Shown in pieces: positions 52,358-63,358 of a DNA stretch of 64,000 nt. The stretch is from positions 3,050,501-3,114,500 of the forward strand of contig NC_056406.1 in NCBI RefSeq assembly GCF_905147365.1. The letters are read 5' to 3'. This stretch comes from Aricia agestis. Taxonomy: Eukaryota; Arthropoda; Insecta; Lepidoptera; Lycaenidae. The position numbers were made by a program, and so were the translations under genes. Positions within the stretch are counted from its first letter, which is position 1. The number at the start of each line of letters is the position of its first letter. Below the pieces are notes generated by a model, which saw only the letters and a list, made by a program, of their open reading frames with translations, made no database searches and was not told the origin of the DNA.

Positions 52358-53528
52358 ATACTTACAACTAATTTGTATGGACGCTTAGCTCTTTACTTAA
52401 TACAAATATCACATTAATTGGGTGGCTAAGAGGCACGATAACATTTCTACATAATAATATTATAATTATAGCATGCTCTTAAGACGGCCGTTTTTAAGTC
52501 TTTCTGTCTCAAATAAAAACAACACAACTAAATAAAATAAAACTTACTGAAACTACAAAATACAAATCAAGTCAAAATTATCAATTCGACGTGTACATGT
52601 ATGTAATATTTCCAGAACTGTTGTATAATATTATATCAATATATGACAGCTTCTGAACAAATGTGGCAAATTTCAAAAGTGTATGTATGTATATGTATGT
52701 ATGTTTTGTGCACGCATATCTCCGGAACCACAAGTCCGATTTTAGTGATTATTTTTTATTGTAGTAGGTATTGTTCAACTTAGTTTATTATTATTATTAG
52801 GAATACTGCAAGTTTGTTTTTTGAGATAGGGAATTTTAATTCTTAATTACGTAAGCGCATTCGGTAAGCGCCTGCGACGCACTGAATACTCCTGACCTCT
52901 GACCGCGAAACTAGGATGTCACCGGGTGAGATTATTTAACGGCATTATAGCGTATTATTGTGAGATAGCGACATTTAAATCTAATATTTAATTTAAAATA
53001 TGTTTTATTTCACTTTATAAATGCCGTTACTGGCTCGTAGCGTTCATTGAGTAAAAATATAAATGTACTAAATGCTAAGCTATAATGCCGTTAAGACTCG
53101 TTAGTCACATTTGAGTCTAATTTTTTCACTTTACGGCATTATTGTTTAGCAAACATAAAGTCCTGCATTAAAAAAGAGTTACAATAAAATAGTTAAAGTA
53201 CTTTAATCACTTTACAGTGTACAAAATACCGTATAACGGCAATCTAGTGAAACAATCACAAGAAAAAAGTATAATAAAAATACAAGTTAATGAACATTAG
53301 CGGCTATATTGACTCCCAATATGACTTAACGTCATTTAAGCGTATTACATGCACAAAAAAGGGTAATATAACGGCATTTTCATTATTATTATTTCCGAAA
53401 CTATTCAACTTATCAGAAAACCGCTTATATAGGTCGATAGAGAATTTTTTTCTTATTCATGTACAGTCAAAACCTGAAAATCGACCAAATGTCACTTAAC
53501 GGCATTTTTGTTATACCACGGCAGTATT

Positions 53529-54599
53529 ATAATATTGTCATCTTCTTGAGATATTTGTAAGTAAAATGAAAAGATTTGAATGCACAATTTTTTATCGAAA
53601 TTTACTGCCTTTTGTATTGGAATAAAACAGCTATTAGAACTGATTTAGTGTAGATTTATTTCAATGATGAAAAATCTCATAACATGAGGCTTCATTGTTA
53701 TTTCAACTTATTATGGGTAATTAACCTGTGATGGAACAACCGTTGTTTGAATAATTGTGTCCAATTCAGCTTTACTTGTTGATGCCGTTGGAGTGATCTG
53801 AAACAAAAATAATGATTAGCAATAGCATTTCTTTATTGTGATAGTGAGGGAGCCCTAGAACAAATTTTTTTGTGATTACTAACAAGTTCATTTTTGTGAG
53901 TAGCTACATTTTGATATGAGGAACAATATTTTTATTTTCGAAAAATCTTGAAAGTGGTAGCTAACAGAGATAGAAAGGATTTCATACTTGGACTTGATGG
54001 TCCTAAAATATGGATTGTTTTATTTGTAGGACAAGGTAACTCTTAAATTATATAACTAGCCTACCAATATACAAAAAATCAGCTGGTTAGGGTTCTGTTT
54101 TAGGGTACAGTAGTCAACCAAGTTTTGTTTGTGTTTTTAATTAATCGGAGAGTTAATATCCATAATGACATAATGCGCTAGTCTTAAGTCCAGACTCATT
54201 TATAGTTAAGTATCATGGTAGAATAAATGGTGTAAAAAACAAAGTAAATCTTTAGTGTGTGTATGCCTCTCATACAGTTTACGTCAAAAGTAGAAGTACT
54301 GATAGTATTAGTATAGTAAGTTACTTTAATATTACCTTACCTAATTCTCGCTTTATGGAGCCTTATAAGCTCATTTTTAATAACACTTGTGTTAAAAATG
54401 AACTGATCGTGGACACTTCCCGGGGAAATTTGCATTAACGTTGAGTATCCTGCATTCAGCATCAGCGATCTGAGAATATAAGCACTTGCTTTTTACATAA
54501 TTGTAGACGATGTTTGTTGCATCCACTTTGTGGCGTATATGACCTTGTGCGTGTGTGAAAGTGGTTTATAATAGCAGCAGCTACATCACAGTTTTCGTG
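53529..54599. other. Spacer, probably degraded Harbinger 3' part
   Basis: Minus-strand pieces such as TPTASTSKAELDTIIQTTVV (about 53,795-53,725) and NHFHTRTRSYTP (about 54,560) may belong to the Harbinger gene that follows, but frames are too broken to assign. Confidence 0.3.
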
Positions 54600-55240
54600 T
54601 CAGCAAGTGTAATTCTTAAGTTTAGAATAAATTTTTCTTAGGCGATAAAAAGTCTCATTACTCCAAATGGTCATAGTAATTGTGGACCTGTTCAGTGATA
54701 TGTACCTTTTTGCTATTGGCGGGTGATCCCAATCAGCCCAATGTCTGCCCAAATTAAATTTATAGAAATAGAATGAGATGAAATATCTATATAGTCTTTG
54801 GGAAGGACTGAAATCTACTTTAATTGTGGCAAATTGGATGAAAATATGACTCAATATAACATTATCTTTTATTACCATTTGTACATTTATAGAATATGTG
54901 ATTCCATGTTTATTCCGATACTGTGTTTGGCTTGGCTTTGGAGGGGGTAAAAATTGCACATGTGTGCAGTCATTTGTTCCCAATACATCAGGCAGACGGA
55001 ACTTGGCTTAAAAGTTGAAATTTTTTGTCGGCCTGCCTGATTATTGGGTTTTTTTTTTGAGTTTTTGAGTCATATCTATGAAGCATAAATTGTCAAAAAT
55101 TGCTGAGACACACAACTTAAAAACAATATTATTTAGTTGTAATAAATGGGTAAGATAACTAGATACCTTCTGTTAACCGCAGTAACAAAATCATTTAAGT
55201 ACTTGCTAACAGTACGCTGTCCAATAGAATGTTCAACAGA

Positions 55241-56150
55241 ACACTGCGACGGGCCGTGCCGGGGCTCAGCGTGCCGGGGCGCATCGCAAAAATCCGCCTC
55301 CATACAATTTGTATGGAAGCGGATGCGCGTAACGCTCACTATGCCGGGGCGCATCGGCGCGGATTTTTGCTCTGCGGATTTCCATCAATGCGACACGGCC
55401 CGACAAGGCCCGCTGCGCCCCGGCAACAGTGTGCTATAGCAAGCGGCGGATGCGATGCGATGCGGCCCGGCAAGCCTCGGGGGCCGCCACGCTCCGCCGC
55501 GCTGTCAGCAGTGATGCCAGATTGGGGGGAATCTCCCCAAATTTGGGTTTTTTAGGTGATGGGGGACAGTTGAAGGAGAAAAAATCTGGGAACAGCCAGC
55601 GAAATCTTAGTAATAGGTTCTCGTTTTTTTTGCTCTTTGGTTACCACCGGGACCATAAAAATGATCAATCTGAAGCTCGCGAAGATGCTGATTCTGTAAA
55701 TATAGCCGCTATTGCAGAAGTAGTGTGCATTCGTCCATTTGTTAGTTTCCCGTTAATATTAAATAAAAAAAAATATTTTATGACTTGACTTCGGGGAACA
55801 CTTGGGGAGATACCGTGATGGCCGTCTAGCAACACTGGCCGTCGGGCAGAGCGCAGGCGTCAACAGTGTGTACGTATTACAGATCCACAAAATAAACGCA
55901 AGCTCTTCATCGGAGCTATCCATAGTGGCAAGATACAGGATACTAGGCAGCACACTGATGACTGAACTCAAAATCCGTCAATGCGATGCGCGCCGACCTG
56001 CCCCGGCACGCTCCGCCACAGGAGCGTTAAAATCCGTCAATGCGATGCGACCTGACCCGGCAATAGTGTGCTATAGCGCATTTTGCGCTGCGCTGCGCCC
56101 CGACCCGCCCCGGCACGCGCCGACAAAGTATGCGCGAACCTTTAATGAGC
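55241..56150. repeat. GC-rich repeat block with an embedded hAT-like MITE
   Basis: Both sides of the block carry the same words: GGCAACAGTGTGCTATAGC (55,422) and GGCAATAGTGTGCTATAGCG (56,060), and ATCCGTCAATGCGATGCG twice near 55,973 and 56,032. The composition (GGCCCG, GCCCCGGC) differs sharply from the AT-rich surroundings. Open frames here follow from low stop density and do not look like genes. Confidence 0.6.
55509..55837. mobile_element. 329-bp hAT-like MITE
   Basis: CAGTGATGCCAGATTGG and inverse GGCCGTCTAGCAACACTG; flanks GCTGTCAG and GCCGTCGG agree in 6 of 8 bases, both differences being transitions. Confidence 0.7.
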
Positions 56151-56480
56151 AAAGAACCTGCAATTTTATGAAGCATTATTATAAATCACTAAAGAATTGG
56201 CTATAGGATCGTTTACTAGAGTTTTAATCACTACTGTCCACTGGTATTTTGAAAAACCTAACTTACTTTTATCAAAACAGGCAGTACTTGAGATGTTTGA
56301 GGAGCAAGATCCTGTCTTAACTCCTCGCACAAATACTCCACCATTTCTCTGCTTATTTTGTAGTTAACTCGAGAGCTCAGTAAGGTTGCGGATTGCGGTT
56401 CTGTTGCGCCTTCTGATGCATTTTTCATTAAAAAAAGTAAGTTTTCAATGGTAATATCGCGACATATTCGTATGTAATCC

Positions 56481-56903
56481 CAATGCCTAATTCAATGAAA
56501 ACACTACACTACTGATATTGAGCCAGGGAGCTGTTAACCGATTCCGTGCGGATGTCGCTGCAGAGGCACCATAGGTATCTTTTCTGTATGGCGTGTGACG
56601 CCCGAAAGGAGATGAATGCTTACCTGTAAAACTATGATGAAATTACATTTTTCAGAGGTTCCCCTCAATAAAAGTGGCTTTATTTGACACGTTTTTTACG
56701 TGTACAGTGTTAGTTTTAGGATATTGCATAAAAACTTACACTTCAGGAGTCTTAAACATTTTAAATTTGTGATTAATATGCCGACGAATTATTTTATACA
56801 TACATAACGCCAACACCAGTAAAATCTGACATTTATTCTTATAATTAACTAGCAGCCTGCCCCTGCTTCACACCGATATGAAAGAATCGGGAAACTTACT
56901 CCC
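56481..56903. other. Spacer with possible Helitron end on the minus strand
   Basis: AACTAGCAGCCTGCCCCTGC at 56,847, followed by TTCACACCG, is shaped like the inverse of a Helitron 3' end (CTAG, then hairpin). The hairpin is weak. No gene. Confidence 0.35.
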
Positions 56904-56968
56904 CTTAGATAAATGATTGGTCTCGCGCGCGCGCTCGACTAGATACCGCGCTGTATAGAAAATTTGAT
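56904..56968. mobile_element. Copy C, end fragment of the copy A/B family
   Basis: CTTAGATAAATGATTGGTCT then CGCGCGCGCGCTCGACTAGA and TACCGCGCTGTATAGAAAA, identical in layout to the right ends of copies A and B. It breaks off near 56,968, where gypsy-associated sequence may begin. Confidence 0.8.
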
Positions 56969-58163
56969 TTCAGACCTGGTCCGGAGCAGGGACAATAGAA
57001 AGAGAAGAGAAGAGATAAATAAAAAAGAAATAACAATTTAACAAGTTTATTAAAAAGAAAAAAGAAACCTAGCTAGTCGGAGAGCGGGTAACGCGGGTAC
57101 GAAGCCTAGCCTCAGTCTATTTCGCAGTTTTTTTTTAGTTCACGGGTAGAGACACTACACTTATCTTAAGATCAGACAGCGACGTGGGGGACTCCAGCTC
57201 CTCAGGTCTCCGTGAGCCTCCAGACAGGCGTAAGGTCATTTTTTTATTTAGGATATGAAAAATATATATCTTAAGATATTAAAAAAAACAATACCCTTTA
57301 TTTAATTAATAAACAGTTCTGATAAAAATAACAGATATCTCAGCAGAGAATTAATCAGTCTACAACATTTGCTAAAAGATGGCGCTGCCAACCTCATTTT
57401 TTATTCAAACGATCGCAATCGATTAGACGTAAAGGTAACAAAGACGCCTAATAGATGTCGCTATGTGACATATCCATGTCGCTATGCGACATATCCCCCC
57501 TCGCTAGCTAAGGATTTTTCATGATAAATGAAAAATCCTGAAATAGCTAAGCTAGAAAGTGGGAAAAAGGAAAAGAAAAAAAAATTTTAAAAAACAAAGG
57601 GGAAAAAATAGCCCTTTGGAAAAAAAAGGAAAAAACTAAAATAATAACAACCCTTTGGAAAAAAAGGGGACAAAAAAAAGGCTAAAAGATCAAGAGCCCT
57701 TTGGGAGAAAAGAAACAGCTCTTTGGAAAAAGAGAGATTAACAGCCCTTCGGGAAAAAGGAAAAAAAGTACAAACTTAACGTTGGAAAATGGGGCAAATA
57801 GGGGAAAAAAAATTGAATTTGGGGAAAATGGTGAAATGGAAAAAAAAATTTTGAGACTATTCTTGTGTCAGCGCGCGGATAATTTTGACCAAAGATTCAT
57901 AAATCACTTACATACATCAACTTTCACTTTGCAGCTCGGTCACAAAGACTGGACACGAGACGCCCTAGCACACGAGTATTATCCTACGAATACGAGAAGG
58001 ACAACACCCAAAAGGTCGTAGATGGTACTGTACACAACTATAACGTTTGATTATACAAACGAAACAGCATACTAAGCAAGGCGCGAGACAGAAGGTCTTA
58101 CCTAATGTAAAAAAAAGAGTCAAACGAAAAAATAATTATAATTTTTAGATAATTTAAGGTCCT
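56969..58163 (-). other. Gypsy 3' non-coding region / probable LTR, with purine-rich repeats
   Basis: Lies downstream of the gypsy integrase on the minus strand, so it should contain the 3' LTR; the second LTR is outside the window, so boundaries cannot be set. At 57,550-57,800 the plus strand is strongly purine-rich and the word GCCCTTTGGRAAAAA recurs five times (about 57,611, 57,649, 57,692, 57,717, 57,743). A 12-bp hairpin AGGATTTTTCAT / ATGAAAAATCCT is at about 57,509-57,537. The open plus-strand frame here is low complexity. Confidence 0.45.
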
Positions 58164-60115
58164 TTAAGTGCCAAACGCGTCTTTACCTTGCATATCCTGC
58201 AATTCGTAAACTAAAGGAGAACGTTTACCTACAACTTTATATTTTATAAATTTAGGAGCTAATTTTTTACTAAGGCATTTATCTTTGTCGCTTAGAAAAT
58301 AGGTTTTCTTAAAAACAAAATCTCCTACGTTAAATTCGGCAGGCTGGCGACGTAAGTTGTACTGCGAGGTGTTCTTAACGTAGGCTTGCCAAAGACGCAT
58401 CTGTACGTTGTCAAATATGGACGACATACATCCCAGATTCTCCGCGTAGGCATCGCGAGGTGCATAAATAAGGTCGTTGGTGCTGTCGGTATCAAGATAG
58501 TGTGAACCGCAGGACACCAATTCCCTACCGAAAGTTAGAAATGACGGTGTGAATCCTGTCACCTCGTTAACCGAGTTGTTAATGGCGAATTTTATTTCTG
58601 GGATATGTACATCCCACGATCTATGATCGTCTTCCACGTAGGAAGAGATACAGGTAATAATCGTCCTATTATACCGCTCGACAGTATTAACCTGCGGAGT
58701 ATAACGCGGGGTTAAATAGACTTTAGGAATGTTATATTTTTTAAAGAGCCTATTAGTTTCATTACTAATAAACTGAGGACCGTTGTCCATAATTACAGTT
58801 TAAGGAATACCGTGAACTAAGAAAACGTTTTCCTCTAAAATTCTAGTTATAATATCTGAAGTGGCACGCTTCATAGGAAAGATGAGACAAAATTTAGAAA
58901 AACAGCAAGTGACTACTAAGATAAAATTGTTACGCCTCCTAGTAACAGGTAAAGGTCCCATTATGCCCACAGAAATGACTTGAAAAGGTCGAGCACAGTC
59001 TTTAGGTCGGCCCATCTCGCCTAGGACTTTATGATTCTGGGACTTGTACTCTAGACACTTAGAGCACTGCGAAACATATGCTACTACGTCGCGATACATA
59101 TTCGGCCAAAAGTAATTAAGAGCGAGCCGCCTATAAGTTTTAAAAATACCCATGTGACCAGCAGTGGGCTCATCATGGTTAGCACGAATAACATCAACAC
59201 GAAACTCTTTTGGAACTACTTCTTTCCAAGAAAACTCAGAGATTAAGTTATGTTTATTCTTAGATAGTCTAAACAGTTTATCATTTTTAATAGCAAAATT
59301 AGGGAAAGAAATTGGCGAGCTATTACAGCCGTTAAAAATATTAAGATACCAAGTATCAGTGCCGGTATATTTAGACCAAGAGGTAGAAATAGCGTTAACC
59401 GTTACCGCGCGAGAAAGAGCGTCCGGAATAACATTGTCGCTGCCTTTACGGTGTTTAATTTCAAAATTGAATTCCGACAACCTGACGCACCAGCGAGCTA
59501 GTCTGCCAGTCGGGTTGGACAAGGACAAGAACCATTTAAGAGCAGTATGGTCAGTATAGACAGTGAACTTTTTTCCATTTTCTAAGTAACAGCGCCAATG
59601 TTCTAACGCTACTAAAACAGCTAACGTCTCACGCTCAGTGATGCCGTAAAGTCTCTCCTGCTTGGTGAGTTCCTTGCCATCGAACATCTGGGTGAGCATG
59701 GCCCCTACACCGTAGCTACTGGCGTCCGTATGTACTTCGAAGAGCTCGTCGTACTTCGGACAGCGCAGTACCGGCGCGGAGACCAGGCACTCCTTCAGTT
59801 TAGTGAACGCCGCGTCAGCCTCTGAAGTCCACTCAAAAGGACTCCTTACGCGTAGACGTAAGCTTATGTAAGGGCCCTGCCAAAGTACTGAAGTTAGGCA
59901 CAAATCGTCTGTACCAAGTTGCAGTGCCAAGGAAACGTTTAACACTCTTTCTACAAGTGGGAGTAGGGAAATTAACGATCGCGGCGACCTTGTCAGGGTC
60001 AGTACGAAGACCGTTGCCGTCGATAACGTATCATAAATATTTTAACTGCGGCCTTAAAAAATTACACTTTTCAAACTTTACAGTGAGATTTGCCTCTCTG
60101 AGATTTGCCTACATG

Positions 60116-63100
60116 CAGGGCCGTCTTTAAACTATTTGAGGCCCTGGGCACATTAAGATCATGGGGCCCTTATGACCTTGAGAAAACACTATTTAGTTAT
60201 AATATATAAAGAAAATAGACAAACAAGGTTCTAAATTTATTTTTATTTAGTTACTAACTATAAAAAAATAGGATATATAAAAAATAATCTACAAATGTAA
60301 CTCGCTTAACATAAAATCCTTAGATTAATTCTATGTTGATTGCAAAGGTACCCTTCTAGACTTAAGATGAGCAAAATCGTTAATCACTTCTTCAAAATCT
60401 ATGGTATTGAGAACATCACATTCTATGGACATCAGCGACAAACTAGTTAATCTCTCTTGAAGCATTGTACTTCTTAATTCATTTTTTATTCGTTTCAATT
60501 TGGAGAAGGAGCGTTCTCCGCTGCAGTTAGTTATCATCATGCTTAAAAATATTGTCAATGCAATTTCTACGTTAGGAAATGTGTCTTCAATTTTGTTTTG
60601 CTTTAATAGATTATATACTTCCTGTACACTGTTAGGTGCTTCATTTTCACTCTGAACATTTTTTAAGTATTCTTTTAAATGTTGACATTCTATTTCTAAC
60701 TCTTTTTCATTTACATCTTCGTGATAGATTTCAGAAAATTCTTTGCATCCTTGTCGTATCTCTTCGGAATTCAGAGTTTTTAAGTGAAAAAATAATCTAA
60801 AACGTTGACTAACGGTCTCATATGAACTTAGTCGCTGTTTTAGATGAACACTCAAGGTATCGATTATTGGGAGAAAGGTTTCTACGTTGAATCGCTCTTT
60901 TCCATTCGATTGGACTGATGGCGCAGAGCCATCAAAAAAACTCTGCCGAGAGCTTCTACGTCTTGTTCTTTGAGATAGATCCTTGTAGTCAGATTCTGGG
61001 TTCTTTTCTTTGGCAGATGATTCGAAGTTATCAAATTTATCCTTAAGGTTAGTAATAAAATCATAATGTGAAGAGAACAAATTGGTTGCAACGTCCAGTG
61101 TTATTGTTTCTTTCTGAAGATAATTACTTGTTTTGTCTATTCTTTCCAATATACAACTCCAGATTTCCGTCAGTATAATAAATTCTAGATTTCCCATTTT
61201 TCTAGACAGACTAAGGGCTTCGTCTCTAGTTTCTCGTGCCTGTTCAGTATCGTTTGCGATGGTGATTAAAGCTTCTATTATTCGTTTATAACCCCCATGC
61301 AAAGCGCTTACTGCATCAGCTCGGGCTGACCATCTGGTTTGTGAAAGACTTTTAACAACTTTTTTTGAACCTAAATGTTCTGTTAACATATTCCATCTGT
61401 GGGTAGAGCCCGAAAAAAATTTGTACACTTTCTGAACTACTTCAAAAAACTGTGATGCCTCCGGTACACACCCAGCAGCATGGACACCTACCAAGTTGAG
61501 TGAATGTCCCGCACATGGTATAAAGGTGGCAAATTCACATTTTTCCTTGATTCTTGTTTGTAGACCACTATACTTTCCCGACATATTTGAAGCATTGTCG
61601 TAGCTTTGTCCTCTGCAATCTTTTATGGGAATATCATGTATCTCTAAAAAATGTAAGATGGTCTCCGCTAAATACTTAGATTTATGCTCTTTAATAGGTA
61701 TAAATTTCAAAAACCTTTCAACAGGAACACAGTCTTTTACGTATCGAATGATGAAAGTTAGTTGGTCAATATGAGACAGATCGGGCGTACTGTCAACGCT
61801 AATGGAAAAATATTTTGCTGATTTAACTTCATTTATAATTTTTTTTAGAACCTGTTTTCCCATTACTTCAATAAACTCATTACAGATATTTGCTGATAAA
61901 TAAGAAATGTTACCCTTTCCAGGATTCCCAAATTTTTTTAAGTGATCTGCAAGAAATGGATCAAATTCACTCAATAATTCCACACAACCCAAATAATTTC
62001 CATTGTTTGGAGATCCTAGGATTTCATTGTCGCCGCGGAATGGAAGCCCTCTCGATGTCAAAAATTTTACAACAGCTACAATCCGTTTGAGTACGTTTCT
62101 CCAGTAATCCACTTCCTTTTGATGTTGAGATAATAAGTCTATATCTACTCTACCAACCGCTTTACTTCGTGCCAGATAAGTCATCATAGATTGCTTATGC
62201 GATTGGCTATTTTCATGTGATAAAATTATGTTATTAATATGCTTCCAATCATTACATCCATTCCGAGAGCAAAGATTAACATCAGTTGGGTTAAATAAGC
62301 AGCATGAAAAACAAAATACGGAGCATTTGGAAGGCGAATACAGCAACCATTTTCTTTCGACGCTTTCATTGTTCTTTAATTTGCGAATAAATAATGCTTT
62401 GTTAAAATATCTCTTTACTAATTTATTACCATCTTTGTAGGTTCTAGATGCCTCGGAAAAGTCAGAATCTTTATTTTGAAAATATACAGGTCCCTTACGA
62501 ATTAAAATTTCGCGATTTATTTCAATAAACTTTTCGTGAAAGTAATCGGCGGGGTCGTGTGATATTAATTCTTCTTCTGTGTTGGAAAACTGCTGTTCAA
62601 TTGACACAGTTGTCGGTTTTAGTGAAGTCACTGAAGTTGTTGCACTTTCGTCGTAGGAATATTCGCTTTCTGATTCAATCTCTTTTTCAAAATTGGAACA
62701 TGAAGGTTTAGAAATTCCCGCAATTTGTGATTGACCTGACTCATCATGTGGAACATATTATATTAGTTGATTGCTACTTACAGAAGTTTCTCCAGTAGTA
62801 GTAGTAAAATATGATGTTAATTTTGGTAACTTTTCAATTACTTCTTTCTGATGGAGAGCTTTTTTCCTTTTTTCAGATCCACTAGGATATGACCGTTTCG
62901 ACATTTTATATAATAATTCAGTATTTAATTAATTTTATAACGAAAATATTCGCTAACACAAAACAGACAAACGACGATTTAATCAAACAATACTATTTTT
63001 TAACAGAGCTCGAGCATAGACAGTAACAACTACAAGCAAAACAAACGTCACAACACAAAATGTATGGGATTTGACAGCTCTAATGTCAAAGTTGGGTAGA

Positions 63101-63358
63101 GTGCATGTCATCAAATAGTTCCTTTGCCGTCATGTTGGCACTAATGCAAATTAATGTTGCCACATTACCCTTACTGTGCTACCTTAAATTAGGGGAGATG
63201 ATATGTTATCACAAAATGCTTATCTCACAAAATTAATGTTTTTCGGTAATACCTAAATATCGGTTTTCATTTGGTAATCTGGCAGGAATTAGGGGGCCCC
63301 ATTCGATCGCGGGGCCCTGGGCACGTGCCCATAGTGCCCAGTGGAGAAGATGGGCCTG
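60116..63358 (-). mobile_element. hAT transposon, nearly intact, inserted in the gypsy pol
   Basis: Left end CAGGGCCGTCTTTAAAC, right end inverse AGAAGATGGGCCTG. CCTACATG is duplicated exactly at 60,108-60,115 and 63,359-63,366. GGCCCTGGGCAC occurs inside both ends. Perfect target duplication and an almost complete gene make it one of the youngest insertions here. Confidence 0.97.
60331..62904 (-). pseudogene. hAT transposase (TTF zinc finger, DUF4371, dimerisation domain), one stop
   Basis: ATG 62,904 opens MSKRSYPSGSEKRKKALHQK and one frame runs to 60,331, broken only by a TAA at 62,758-62,760 in the N-terminal tail. An ATG at 62,631 lies downstream, leaving 766 residues open. Order: TTF-type zinc finger (KLVKRYFNKALFIRKL, CSVFCFSCCLFNP, H...H), DUF4371-like RNase H core (YFSISVDSTPDLSHIDQLTF, GQSYDNASNMSGKYSGLQ, CAGHSLNLVGVHA), insertion region, and C-terminal dimerisation motif (NCSGERSFSKLKRIKNELRS, LSLMSIECD). 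It resembles ZMYM1-like proteins. Whether the stop prevents function is unclear, since a downstream start could be used; this is inference. Confidence 0.92.

Larger units (their letters stand above)
49685..53524. mobile_element. 3.84-kb element with inverted ends and 12 subterminal GCCGTTA motifs
   Basis: Left CTGCCGTGGTATGACTATAA and right inverse TTTTTGTTATACCACGGCAG; both followed inward by ATGCCGTTAA. TATT flanks both sides (49,681-49,684 and 53,525-53,528). GCCGTTA or its inverse is found near 49,703, 49,950, 49,968, 50,207, 50,233, 52,939, 53,021, 53,085, 53,132, 53,234, 53,362 and 53,496, and none in the middle. No long frame survives; the centre consists of other repeats. Confidence 0.85.
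54600..56480 (-). pseudogene. HARBI1-like transposase, multi-exon, interrupted
   Basis: Minus strand. Exon near 56,480-56,269: LLSSRVNYKISREMVEYLCE, EELRQDLAPQTSQVLPV, ending at a GTAAGT donor. Then at 55,240-55,133 EHSIGQRTVSKYLNDFVTAV (helix-turn-helix). Then from about 55,012 KFRLPDVLGTNDCTHVQFLP (first catalytic Asp in the NDCTHV box) and HGITYSINVQMVIKDN, after which the frame decays. A GC-rich block of nested repeats (55.24-56.15 kb) separates the first two parts. Confidence 0.8.

Noticed and set aside
55229..56206. Several overlapping open frames in both strands
   Set aside because: Explained by the GC-rich repeat composition with few stop codons; no conserved motif.
57701..58021. Plus-strand open frame of about 106 codons
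   Set aside because: Low-complexity Lys/Glu/Gly residues from a purine-rich stretch on the antisense strand of the gypsy element; no family resemblance.
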